A stretch of DNA of 64,000 nt from Amphirosellinia nigrospora (lineage: Eukaryota; Ascomycota; Sordariomycetes; Xylariales; Xylariaceae). The stretch lies in contig SCHM01000003.1 of assembly GCA_004123355.1 (NCBI GenBank), positions 2,356,001-2,420,000 on the forward strand, written 5' to 3'. A model generated the notes under the pieces. The model was not told where the DNA came from and made no database searches. It saw nothing but the letters and a program-made list of their open reading frames with translations. This document shows positions 43,401-56,140 of the stretch, piece after piece; position 1 is the stretch's first letter, and each line of letters begins with the position of its first letter. Made by a program: the position numbers and the translations under genes.

Positions 43401-46400
43401 AGTGACATGAGGCGTGTTATTGTAGAGTACGCGCATCTCAGAGGACAGACAACTATTAGGCATGCGCCTGGGCCGAGAGCGCTGGAGTTGAGAAATCGTT
43501 GAGTTGATGAATTCGGACATGATTAACGCTCTCGAGGCTATTGCGACCCACAGAGGTGCAGATATATGTACTTATGTGCTCGTTCGTCACATAGCGTTGA
43601 AGAAGAGGCGCCTATGGTAGTGGAACTGTATACTGTAGTGTAGACAGCGAATACTCATGTATGTACTGTTTTGGGCTTTCTGCTTCTCGAGGATTCTCGG
43701 CCTTGGGCCGTGCTAGTGGGCACTATTGCGTTTAGTGTAGCTACAAGCCGTGAGCTAATTAGCTTGATTTGCCCTAGGTAGAAGGATATCTCCTCAAGTG
43801 GTTTGCCGCGACGTGGGAGGTATGCAAAGTACCAATAGAACTTTTGTTACAGTGTTCTCCACGGCTTGATATGCTATGAGCTCGAGGCTAGCCAGGGAGT
43901 AATCACCCGGAATTGTACACTACACATGGCTACATGATTGGGACTCTGGGAATCAAGGGTGTCCTGTGCCATGTCAACATGGGTTACCGTTCCTCCCGGC
44001 AATAATTAAGATGCAACGATAGATATGGGCTCTCGGGTAGTAAGTAGTACTGTTGGCGGGAACTAGCGTTGTTTTTTCTGGTGTACATACACTAGTATCA
44101 TATTACATCAGATGTGATTGATACTCATTTATCTCATGTCGCCTGATGCTGAAGCGAGATGCGCTGTGATTTCTTACCAGGTCTCTGTTGTGCCAAGACC
44201 ATACACGCATGAGACATCAAATATTTACGCCACAGCAAGGTACGAAGTACAGTTACCACACTGCTCTACTCCCCTGTGTTTACATCCCGTATGACAATCA
44301 TTATCGCTCCTTTTCCTAAGGGTCGGAAATTATGCGGTTACCCCAAACGGAGGATGTCAAATGCAAATATCGGGAAACAATATCTGCCCCAAGGCTAGAC
44401 GCAATATCCTGGCAAGCGATCTGATCAGTAATTAAGTTAAACTTCAAGCCCTTGTTAGCCCTGTACTGAGTCCAATATAGCAGTAAAATGGCCTGGAGAT
44501 CGATTCAAGCTAGGTATCGCAACGCCGTGGAAGATAAGGGTCCAACGGATAGCATGGAGGGGCAGTGCTCATAGACCCTCGACTCCCCATTACGTATGTA
44601 TCCGGTAGTCACAGCCGCCGAGGATTTATCTTGTTTGTTTGTATATAAATGTATTGCTACAAACAAATTTGTTACAATATCTCCCCGTACAAGTTACACC
44701 CTCTTCAGGCAAGTTTTCAACAGTGGGGACTCAGAGGTATGAACTTGTCGTCATGCTGAACGCCCTAAAATGATTGAGTTGAGTAAAGGTACTTGATGGG
44801 ATAGATTTGCCAGAATGAACTTTGCTTTTTACATACACTGTGTAGATAACATGTACTTTTGGCACAGCAGTCCCGGCGGGGAGGCTTAGCTCAATATTAT
44901 TATTTGTCTCCTTTTACGATTAAACTTTGATATTAGGATCGTGTATGGCTGATATGAAGCTATCATGGCCTTGTATATCGGATGAAGTTCAAATAGAGTT
45001 ATAAATTCCCACTGCTAAGACACGAGGTGCACAAATTTATCACTAGTAGGTGAGGTCGGCAGTTCTTGAACCCTGAAAACCAAACCAAGGGAAGTGGTAA
45101 ACTCTATTCTACAATGATACCGGAAACCCGTGGTACTTGGTTGAGACGGTGGGAATTAGCCTACCAGATCTACAAGCCCAGGGAGGTTCAGGGGAGTAAA
45201 TATTAGCGCACCTAAATTCGTGTGATAACCGATTTGTATGTATGTAGTACCTATCTATACCCAGTAAAGTGTTAGGCACCCAAGATAGAACACGAGCTAA
45301 GTGCTTCGAAAACACCCCGCCTAAGCTACAGGTAAAAGGCGAGTCTAACCCAACGTCTTCTGAAAAGGAGACTTAATTTATAGGATTGTATACGTGTTTG
45401 TTAAAGTTCACGGCTAGTAGAAAGCAGTCTAAGAGTCTAAAACCCCTATATGAGTACTGTCTACTCGGTGAATGTCTCTGATATACCATAGATAACTGGG
45501 TTCATCATGTGATTGATCCAACACCCCTTACTCATGCACTTCACCAAGTGTTGGGCGCTGATACTTCCCCACGAATGCATTGTGATGGAGGTTTCATCAT
45601 CGAATGGGAATGTACCCGGGCAGATGTCGCCATGTAGGGCTGCTCTATGCTGACTTGGCGAGCTAGGTGTACAACACGCGTCGAGTCGGCTTGCGCCCCT
45701 TTGTAAGCGGCCCTCTCAGATAGAGCCGGCCAGAAGCAATGGTCCACTCTTTTCTTGAAGGGCTCTGTCTCTCTGGCGTGATGTTGTTGGTACTATCTAG
45801 GTATGTTACCGAAGACGGCGAAACAGGGGGTTGAACTAGGCTAGTAAATAGGAGCTGGCCCTGAATATCAATCCAGATCATTAATTCCATGTCATATAAG
45901 CAACAGGGTCAACACGAACTCGAAACGCTCGAAAACATGGCTCTGGGCCCTCTCATGCGGAAATTTGTCCACTACGGTACCGTAGGGCTACGGGGGCGTC
46001 CAAGGGCTTGATCATAGTGTCGAACTAACGCCTGTCAGTTCTCCTGACCAAGGGCTGCATGAATACTCGTACGATTATTGGGTTACCAAAGAGTCCTAAA
46101 TACCCTCTAACCTAGAATAGCTACGTGAATAAACACCTGAAGTGGTGCTTGCGGTTGCTGAAGTTTAACTTCCGCGTCTAGGCGCCGAGATAAAAATCCT
46201 ACGGTGGGCCGATATCGCGACACAATTTACATGGAGCAAAATCTGTAAGTTTCTTGCGGAGGGTGGTGTTAGAGAATGTAGGGAGCTTCAAATGGATCAT
46301 AGGTTGTTATAAGTCGTAGCTCACCTGAACATGGGGCGGTGCTCCGTGGTATTTCGCAAGGAATCCATTACTTCTACATGGTGTAGCTTTAGATACTGAG

Positions 46401-47201
46401 ATTGGAGTAACTGTAGTTAGTAGATAGTTATGCAATAGTTGAGTTTACTAACACTGCCGCCACATTCAATGGAGGGTCATGTCTTTCGGACGTTATCACA
46501 CTTTACAAGCTCCATCCACAGCCTCCATCCGGCTCGTTTCTAACGTCATACACACACTGATCAAGAACCTAGGTAGCTGAGTAACTCACGTATATATCCG
46601 GAATAGAGATTTATGTGTCAAAACTACAAGTAACTATCCTACATTTTCAGCAACTATTGGTAGTAGTGACTTAGAGTTTCTGAGCCGAGCCGAGCCCACC
46701 TAGCCTGGGCGATATTGAATATTGAGAAACAACTTTAGCGCTACTGCCAAAAGTCTAGGTCTACTATTATCACGGCTTTCTAATCAAGCATCATCGATGA
46801 TCAAGTTGGACGCAGAATTTCGGTGTTTTGATAGTATTATTATTGTTTTCGTATCGCTATTTAATCAATGATAGTAGTGCATGGGTTTGTGTTGGTGGGT
46901 AAAACAGAAACGACCGCCGTGGGGTATCTTTCTTCCAGAACAATGCATTCCAACCTCCGGTTAAGGGGAAAATAACTATAGAATGTAAATATCCTTTACT
47001 TTCCGTACTTCAATCTTCGTAGATTAGTTCCTTTTTATTACAATATGAAGCAATCGTCTCTTGACAATGCCATTAACGTTAAGGGGGTTTGTGGGCCGTT
47101 TCACGATTGGCTGCCCACTGCCGGCTGGATATCAGCGCCTTTGCGCTTGGGATTGGCTATCACATTAATCTGCTTGCAGATATTTGCTCAGGACTCTAGC
47201 C

Positions 47202-48926
47202 TTACTCGGATTTTGCGGAAACTCCATTGAATACGTCGTTATATCCGCCCTTCAAACTGTCAGGCGGCATATTTCCCGTTAATGGTGTACTCATCCCGTG
47301 TTCATGCAAAGTGCTATGATCATACGCATTCGGCAAGGCGTGATATGTTGGTGTGTTGTACGAAAGCTGTCGAGGTTGCGGCGGCGCGGATGCCTGTGCT
47401 GCTGTCGCATATAGATTCACCCCTATGGGAGATGTTGCAGTAGCCGAATGAGCATGTGGTCGGGGCGACGAGTTCGCTAGACGAGGGGTATTCATCGCGC
47501 TTTGTGTGTGAGCAGCAACAGGTGCAAGATTCAATGGCTGTGCATTGTTATTCTGGCCCATACTCGTCCCATAAAGATAAGCCATAGAGGAGTTCTGTGA
47601 TCCAGCACTACCAAAGGGAGAGTGGTGTACGGACGAGGGAGTAACCGGCGATTGGCGGTCACCTACCGGCGAATGAAACATGCTTGAGCCAGTGTGGAGT
47701 GAGGAGAAATGGGTATCGAGCCTTGTGGTTGGCGGCGGCATGTGAGGAGCACCCATGGATGCCGAGGGTGGTCCGGTGCCAATCGAGCCCATAGATCCAT
47801 GATTTGCAAAAGCTGAGTTGGAACCGGATTGATATGGCCCCCAAGGTCGTGCTTCAAGACCATTTTCTGTTGTTTGCAAAGATGCAGATCCCGTTCGGTG
47901 CCGTTTGCCTGCCTGTTCATTTGCAAATATCTCTCCTTCATAATACTGATCTGAAGACTCTAATGATGGTCTGTGCTGGATCGATGGTCTTCGCCCCTGC
48001 CCAGGCGAATCTATGGCCAATCTCTTTCGGTCGTATTTCTCGATCACCTTGTCGTTCGTCCTTTTTCGATTCAGACTTAACCTGGAATCCTTTCGGACAC
48101 GCAGCCGGACGCCTTGGTCACTAAAGGATCGGGTCAAGAATGTGGATTCATTCTTCTGCTGTTTGGGGAAATTCTTTTGGGAGTAAACTCGAAAAGGATT
48201 GCTGGTCACGGATGTTACCGTAACTAACGAATCGGGGTCGGAGCTGACACCAAACTCCATCTGCAATAAGTCGAAGCGAAGGCAGTAAGTGCCCTCACGC
48301 CTGACCGTCAAGTCGCCGAACACGAAAAAAGCACCTTCTTGGTCGCCGGGATCTTTGAGGCGATGTAACGACGAGACCATAGTACCTGACATCAAGTTTG
48401 CCGGCGGCATTGTATCAGGACCATGATCTTGGCCCGGGCCATACTCAAGGTATGCAACGACAATAAGATATGGGCCTAGAATCAGGTTAGATTTGGGTCG
48501 GCCTCTCTCCGAGTAAGCGAGCCGTCAACTTACTTTGTTTATAAACTCCGTCAGGATCTTGATCCGTGGCGACTTCCAGCTTCAAAATAGGTGGGGGTCT
48601 ACTGGTCTTCGATCTTTCGTTTTGCGCTTGTCAGACAAAAATTTCGGCTAGTATAGCAATGACGGTTCTTACCTTTGTCCTTCCCATTCGCAGCCTTTGC
48701 ATGTAGTGGTTGTTGCATAAATGAAAGCGTGTATTTTTCTAACCTAATATTATGTTAGAGAACATTTATCATCTGACGGCTATTGTAGACTGAAATGTGA
48801 CATACTGTTTGCTACTTGCTTCGTGTGAATTTGCGTGCGCCTGAGATGGGGCAAATTCGGCATGGCCGGATTCATCATTGGCACATAATGTGGCATCTGT
48901 GCCCATGGCGGTTGCTGGTACGCCAT
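47202..48926 (-). CDS. Velvet-domain regulator, divergent
   Basis: A nuclear regulator of development and secondary metabolism with an NF-kappa-B-like DNA-binding fold. Exons are 48926-48806, 48738-48673, 48626-48534 and 48475-47202, with introns of 67, 46 and 58 nt; this gives 517 residues with intact frame and phases. The N-terminus (MAYQQPPWAQMPHYVP) is Met/Pro-rich. The velvet domain begins KKYTLSFMQQPLHAKAANG and continues RPPPILKLEV, SPYLIVVAYLEYG, GTMVSSLHRLKDPGDQEGAF, FVFGDLTVRREGTYCLRFDL, NPFRVYSQKNFP and FLTRSFSDQGVRLRVRKDSR. The usual ARMCG..DKDRRPIDPPP motif is absent or strongly altered. A basic NRKRTNDK segment could be a nuclear signal. The tail of about 270 residues is Ser/Pro/Gln-rich. 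It is nearest to VosA/VelC types by feel, but its class is uncertain. Confidence 0.85.
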
Positions 48927-51900
48927 TTTGTCGGCCGCACCTGATTGATTGTCCAATCAAGTATAGCTGGGATAGACAATCTCGACGATAGCCTGCGCTC
49001 CTAGGACAAACAAAGGCTGAAAGTTAAGTAAACGTATCCACCCCAAAACCGAGATTTCCGAGGCACTGTCGTCTGCCAGGAAGAATTTCAAACAGAAACC
49101 TGCGTGTAGTCAGGCTAAGGGAATCGAGATGATTTCCCCTGGATTGTTGATGATCTATCGTTTGGATTGTGCCAGACCACTCTCCTGTTTCTAATCCGTC
49201 GCTTGGTGAGGCTAAGAGGCAATCCCATCGAAGGCCCAGAGGTACTAAATGCCGAGCGACAACAGAATATATTCGGGAGGAAGTGCCCTAAAAGACACAG
49301 GTCTGACTGCTGATTGTTGAAAAGTGGCGAACAATAGTGCAGTCGCAGTAGAATTGTAGTCGAGGCTCCAACACGCTGGTAGGAACTAGGACCAATACCA
49401 TCAAGGGCTAACCAGTCCTCGCGTGATTCTCTTCTTCTTCTTCTTATCCGGCCTGTGTGAAATAACACCTCGAACGTACTATGCCCTTAAATAAAGGATA
49501 ATGTGGCTGGGAGATGGGTCTGGTAATCGTTGCAACGACCGTTATACTCGGGAGCTAGGTAGTGTCCGTTCTTCTATCGGATGTCAAACTTCGTGCAAAC
49601 TATAAACGAATTAAGAGCCTTGTCTCGAAGTGTAGCCAACTATTTTCTTTCCAACTTCGGCTAGAGAGCATATTAGCACTCGTGAGATTTGACGATCGGC
49701 TTAGGATGTGACTCATAGTCTCCAAGGAAAGCGAACAAAGGCGGCGAACCCACCCTTTCTCTTCAATGCCTCCTCACATGAATTGCGGAGGCGGCATCCG
49801 GATTCCAACTCTTCACGTGGTAGATAGTTGTAAGAGTAAACGTCCCCAAAGCGCTTTTCGCTCCCTCTACGCCAGCCCTCGGTTCCCCTCCAGCTTTGAT
49901 ATGCGTAAGCACAACTTAAGCCGATGCTGTGGTAACTTAAAATGGAAAGAGCCGAGTATTTGGGCAGCGCGTCTCAGGGTGGCCACAAATCGGTAGTTTC
50001 GGCTCTGACGCTATGGATGCGGGATGACGCAAAGAGTCGACGAGGTTCCTGATGTTAATGGCTTAAAGTAGCGCTTGACTGGCGACGAGATTAAAACGTT
50101 GGAATTCCGGTGCTATCTCACGAGACCGGTTCTAGGAGATTGCTATTTTGGTTTCTAAGGCTCAGCAGCTCCCGGCTATTTCTGTAAACCAGTACTCTGT
50201 ACTGATTGTGACTATCTCTGCAGTGCTGTATCGTCGCGTTGATGGAAAGATTTCGAGATGGGCAATACGACAGAAAGACGGATAGATACAGTAGCTTGCC
50301 AGGCGAGTGGAGATGTTATGTCAGTCTCCTACGCTGTCATGGGTGTATAGGTCGGTACTTGTAGTGTAGATGAATATCCTAGGTAGTCTGGGGAGGCATG
50401 ACAAAAGCATACGGAAACTATTGATGGTCTGACCACAGCTATAGCTTCGAAGAATAAGTTCCAACACAAATCCCCAGAGGTGATAAGAACGCGAATTAAC
50501 CAGGTCTAGGCGGACATACCAACGGGGTATGTCACTCAACCCTCAAGGATTGATTTTGACTGTCCAGAGTACACTGACTGGCAAGGTGGAATACCCTGGT
50601 CGCCATGTACGTCGGTACAGATCTTGTACCTACAATATTCTGTTCGTGGACAGGGTGACAGTTGCTACTTGGCGTCGATCACTCATGCCATGGTATGGTG
50701 GGATGCCTAGTATACCTACATCAACAAACAGGGATTAGACGGGACGAGTACCTGAGAGCGCAGTACCCCCCAAGCAGACCGCTTATGGATGTTAGGTCTG
50801 CCTATTGAAGTAAAAAGGACAGGGGTGTGGCTTTATCGTTCACAGTACAGTATATGACAGTACCTTTTACGAGGTGTACAGCCATACATGTGCGTTGGGC
50901 GTGTTTGTCTGTGCGGCGGAAGTCGAGGCGTTCATGCCCTCCGCGTCATGAGTTTGCAGACCTTCAAAGGAGGATTCAATCGTCGACATTGTCACATAAG
51001 AGAGCACTGGAGAGTCCTGGAGAGTCCAACATCCGAACCCTTGCTCCGGAACGGCAACGGCAATGCTAACACGGGAAGACCCATCCCAGCCAGAAACAGT
51101 CGTGGATTGGGATAGGACTGATGGAGCCGTCGTTAGCGTTGAAAGGGCTACTTGTAAAGCTATATACTTTGAACATGTAGACTAAATGGTATTATAATCA
51201 ATGTATCGCAATAGTACAGTACGAGTGAGCTTGTGACAGGGCTGGGTAACAGAGATGAAATGCCTATCACACTATTACACGTGAGAAATATTCGAGCATA
51301 TGCAGGTGAGGCAGCTTGCGTTCGTCAAAGCAGAATAATGGGGCTTGATGGAGCCAAGTTACAATATCAACAAAAATTTCAGGCCGTTCTAGGGTTAATT
51401 ATGACAGCTTATGGAGAAGCCGGGCGCAACCTACATGACAATAGATTACGACGCTGTGGCTAATGCAACTTAACACTAACTATCACATAGATGCGAAATT
51501 TGTTGACGGACAGCTTTGAATAGACACGCCAAAATGATTGGCCCCGTTCGTTAGAGTAATAACTTACTATCCATGATCAACATTGACGACTATTGGGTAG
51601 GGCTGGAAATGGAAATGAGAAATGTATCCAAATGCAGGGGCCTGTTCATCAATGGGACCGAAGCCACCACTCACCCATGCGAGCCCCGGAGGAATATTCG
51701 AGAGCTCTAATTACATATCGGATGTCTTTTGGGGCCATCTCTAATGCATATTTCCGGTAGCTGGCAAGCAGTCTTGACCATAAGCCAAGAAAAGCAACGG
51801 CGATAATCGCATTGTTCCACCTCCTCTGACGATGAGGGGTTCCGGCAGCCAACTCGAGCTTGGCAGCAAAACACAGAGCTCTGCGTGGCAGCCATGTCAC

Positions 51901-52139
51901 GTTTTTTATAGAAGTATTGTTACTCAATCAGCATTACCAGAGGGCTATAATTTTCCTAATGGTTAAGAGAATTAGGCATCTAACGGGCTAAGAAGGACAC
52001 ACGAGAAGATGCTGCCCATCTGAGGCTCCCTTGACTGTTTGGAGACAGCACAGGCTGCTAGTGCCACGGAGAACTCGACGCTACGTTATCATATACGTTA
52101 GATGAACAGATATGTCAACAACTCGCAGCCTTGATGAGG

Positions 52140-52406
52140 CTAGTCATGGGCGAAGAAATGAGCCACCGACCATACCATCATCAGCGGGCCAAGTAAGGGC
52201 ACACGCGCTTTGAAGCAGAGCCGCAGAGTGCCAGAAGAAACCAATTCTGTAAATACTCGTAGTGCCGTTCGTCCAAGACAGGCAATGGCGGCCAAGGTCT
52301 GTGCCGTCGACATGACCGCATACAGCATGTTGGAGGTGAACAACACACCAACTGAGCATGTAGCCATCCCCATGCATATGCTAGCATATGCTACACAAGG
52401 ACACAT
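52140..52406 (-). pseudogene. Hydrophobic frame, possible membrane-protein relic
   Basis: An 88-codon frame with long hydrophobic stretches (VLFTSNMLYAVMSTAQTLAA, VPLLGPLMMVWSVAHFFAHD). It would span the membrane two or three times. No family recognised and no flanking exons found; it may be chance. Confidence 0.22.
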
Positions 52407-53313
52407 GACATGACAGCAGCCAGGGGTTCTCGGAACGTCCCTGCCAGTGGGGTGTATTCCGGTATCACGTACCAGGTACTACACGATGTACACTACTTAC
52501 AGGACTCCAGGAGGATGTACTACGTAGCGCGGCATACGCTACCGAATAGCCACTGTCGAATACTGTACGGCGAGCGGATTACCGGGAATGATAATTGACA
52601 GGCGGACTATGAGACTCGGACGATCGCATTGCCAGGTTCTTGAGGGTCGACGCGAGAAGCCGGCGGGAACAATGACCGAAGACGAGGAAACGGATGAATT
52701 ACACGTCCTAGGAATAGAAACAGAAGAGGAAGATAGAAACCATAATGGTCTCAAGGCATGATGGATGAAAAGCTTCCGTAGTGTAAGATCTACCGCATAT
52801 ACCGCGTCGAGCACGTGAACTAGTCCAAACCCTGGCCCTGAACTGTCACGATACTTATAAATACGCTATGTATACCTCAGAAACCATACCCACTCTCGGT
52901 CTTTTTACTACGTTTTACTAGCAATACTTTCACAGTACGCATACGTTATAAGTACCTCAAAAGTAACAGGCGCCAGCACCTTTACTCAGGTACTTCTTTC
53001 ACACGATTCCCTAAAGTACCCTGCCTTATACGTAATTAAACTACCTAAGTGTAGTAGGCTGACTCGGCATCTTCGTCTCTCTTATCCGTCCTGATCATCA
53101 TCCTACGAACAGCTTAACTTATGCTAAGTATGTGCAGTGCAATTAATTGTTGATCGTTTTCTAAAACTCATTATTGGCCGCATCGCAAGATCTCACCTTG
53201 GACTCAGCTACAAGTGGGCAATTATACACAGCCTATTTCATGATTCATAGTTTTCAGCTCATGCGGCAACAGACCAATTCGCTCCCAGGTGAATTCAGAA
53301 CAGGATCGACGTC

Positions 53314-53680
53314 TTAACGCGCACTGCCTCCTCTACCATCCCCATAATGCTGCATATGTGTGCTGTAAACCGACGCCTGGTCCCTGTTACCAATGATGGA
53401 GGATGCTCCGGACGCCTCCTTGCAGAGATGTCTGATGTTGATAGATGATGAATGATAGTCGATGTCGCGTTTGCCCAGAACCTCGGTCAGGCAGTCTTGA
53501 TCTCCAGCCATGCATGCATCACTTAACGTGCGTTCGCTTCCAACAAAACTACCCGGCTGTTACCCCTCGTTGGGTGGATCGGTTCCAGCCAAATGCAGTA
53601 CTGTAACGATGTTATGATCTTGCTGAATCGTTGACCAGACCAGGTCTTGAAGATCAATCTGACCAGAGGAGCGAGTACGC
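53314..53680 (-). pseudogene. Possible ankyrin-type gene relic
   Basis: Two minus-strand segments in different frames look coding: GQIDLQDLVWSTIQQDHNIV with TVLHLAGTDPPNEG, then ARTLSDACMAGDQDCLTEVL and RHLCKEASGASSIIGNRDQA. The LSDACMAGDQDCLTEVL pattern is reminiscent of an ankyrin repeat (A...GD...V..LL). Joining them would need a frame change. Family assignment is weak. Confidence 0.25.
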
Positions 53681-55929
53681 TGCTATCCGGTCTTGCCTGA
53701 TCTAGGGTTCGTGACTCTTCGTCCCGTCTGCCGTCCCGTTCGTCCCATCATTCACAATCCAGACACAATCAAGATCGCCTAGCATAACTGGTGGTGTCGG
53801 TGGTCTTGCGGCCGCGTGCCGGCTATTCTAGCGACAAAGATCTTCATGCGTTAGCTCGACCGTTTTACGACCACCTACGTGGTGCCTTGGGTATGAGTGT
53901 CCATCTTCATGTAGGTACAGCGGTAGTCAACTACCGAACCGCTTACTCACCATTCCCAAGCCGAAGCTATTGGACCTCAAGTGATGACGTACATATTTCT
54001 TCAACAAAGTGGTCTCAGTCCATGGTGTCTCATCTTGAATTGATATTCAGTTAGGGGAACAATTTCCGTCGATTGGTCCAAATTTAGGTTGCTGCTTAAT
54101 CGGTCCACGTATAATGATTAGTTCTCGTGATAGTGTCCGCATCAGAAAACTAGCACTCTCATAATTATTGCGCCCATCTCACGCTAATGAGAGGCATTAG
54201 CATTAGTGGCCTGGCGCAGCTGAAATTGATCATCACAGCCACGCGAAGCCGTGGCCTGCGCCCTCTTCGCATACGAGATAGACATTGATACATCGTGCTC
54301 AAGAATTACAACGGGTCGAAGGTTTTAGTCATGAAGCCCTACAAGCGCTACCTAGTTGTGCTCATAGAACCATCTCGCCCACTCGTGCCAGTCTAAAAGA
54401 TGCCCATGTAACCTGCCCGCATTAGATTCGGCACTGAAGAAAGTCTTCGGTGTGAGTGGAATTATGCGAACGCACAGGCCGGGTTTCGCCTAGATGAATA
54501 CGTCTTGTTTCTTACCTATTGCTGACAATTCATACACATACCTAGCATAGGATTTTGGAATTCTGGGGAGGCGTCGCTGAATAATGCAAAGCCTGTGCAA
54601 TATTGGGAAACTCATTACATTCGAGCACATCAAGTCCGTGCGATCAGACTCTTGCCTATCTCGCTTATACACTAAGATCTCATTTTAGGCCAATCGGCAT
54701 GCTGCAGTGACTAGGACGAAGATTGCTGCTCCTAGCCTGGGACCCCCGTCCACGTAACCCGGCACATACAAGATGACAACAATTTCCTGTGGATTACCTA
54801 GACACTAAGTATCGGTACCTATCCCCCCAGATCTAGCGCAAAAGTTCCGGAATTCTTCACCTGAAATGCCGAGGACGCTAGTCTAATAGTTCCTCAAAAG
54901 AAAGAGGGAGAAAAGCGGCGCCTTTGCCAGCCCTGTATGCGTGAGATGCGACTAAGTCTCTAATGCAATCTTATCTTCACGATGAATGGCCACCGTTCGA
55001 GGCCCTCTCCTTCAATGCATGTGAACTACTCCGCCAAGGAGAGGTACATTTTCCCGGTCAATGCCGTCTGAAAACCCGGCGCCAGCTGTTCCTCATGCCA
55101 TACCGCGTGATACCGAGCTCAGCATGCCGAATTGTAGCCCTATGATGAATCTGTAACGAACAAGAGAATGCAGGAAAACCGGCATAGGTTACTACAAGCC
55201 GTGGAAAGTCAACATGCGCTTCCTGAGCACAGCTCTTTTGTCTCTTGGTGCTTCGTATCAAAACTTCTTGCCAGAACTGTTCTTTCCGCCCTTGTAGATA
55301 AATAAGGAAACAGAGATGTTAGCAACAATTTACCTCGGTACGCCGGAGTTATACTTACACAACCGGGAAATTTCATGGTGTTTGTTGATGACGTAATGCT
55401 TTAAAGGCTCATATATGTGGTTACGTCAATGGCTGACAGAACCGTCACAGGAACCTCTCACAAGGGTATAGCATGACTGCTACCATTGCTCAAAGGTTCT
55501 CTGAATAGTCAAAGCAAGGCATTCGTAGCAATCCGCTAAGGTGGTGATAGTATTGCCAAAGCGGTGTGCCTAACAAGCATGATACACAAATCTGCACGGA
55601 CTATGTATGCCGGGTCGTTGATGTTGTCACACGTTACAACGCCTGGCCTAAAAGGTCTCAGCTTATCTTCTAAACTCTATTCAGGACTCAAACTTGAGTC
55701 ATGGTTGACAAGACCTACGCTCAAACGATATGTTATGAGTACTGTCATCCTACTAGATTTAATGAGTAATCGATCTTCTACAACATCAGCTTCAAGTTAG
55801 CAGTACCAATTACGTTTTTGAACTTATCAGTTAAATACAAAGCAAATTGCAATGAATAGGTGACCTTCTATGTTCTTACTATGAACTACCCCTTAATGGG
55901 TGAAGATTATAGTCATGAACCCAGCATAT

Positions 55930-56140
55930 GGTAGGTAATGGACACTCGTTGTTGCACGAGGCTCTAGAACCATCCTAGCGGATGCTATCTGACTATATAC
56001 AGGAGTCCCTTTGCCCATGTGTCAGGGACCTCGCAGGGGTAGGGTGTAGACATTTATTGTTGCACGGAGAACCAGTGAAGCCATCTCCGTGGGCTCTATG
56101 TGACTACATGACTATATACAGAGAGTATCTTTGTCTGGTC
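55930..56140 (+). repeat. Two tandem copies of the degenerate dispersed repeat
   Basis: Copy one: CTCGTTGTTGCACGAGGCTC, TAGAACCATCCTAGCGG, TGACTATATACAGGAGTCCC. Copy two: TTATTGTTGCACGGAGAACC, GCCATCTCCGTGGGCTC, TGACTATATACAGAGAGTAT. Each is about 100 bases, in the same order and orientation. A further weak copy may lie at 56826-56915. Confidence 0.6.

Larger units (their letters stand above)
35688..47201. other. Gene desert of 11.5 kb
   Basis: AT-rich sequence with only short frames, no conserved domain and no convincing splice structure. It holds a tRNA-Glu-like relic (36172-36250), copies of a degenerate dispersed repeat (about 39.00 and 40.37 kb) and a coding relic at 39449-39942. It looks like old, mutated transposon and duplicated sequence, but no intact transposase, reverse transcriptase or LTR pair was seen. 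Confidence 0.5.

Noticed and set aside
51649-51927. 92-codon minus-strand frame with a protein-like look
   Set aside because: It begins at TTG, not ATG, with no usable ATG or upstream exon in frame, and has no known domain.
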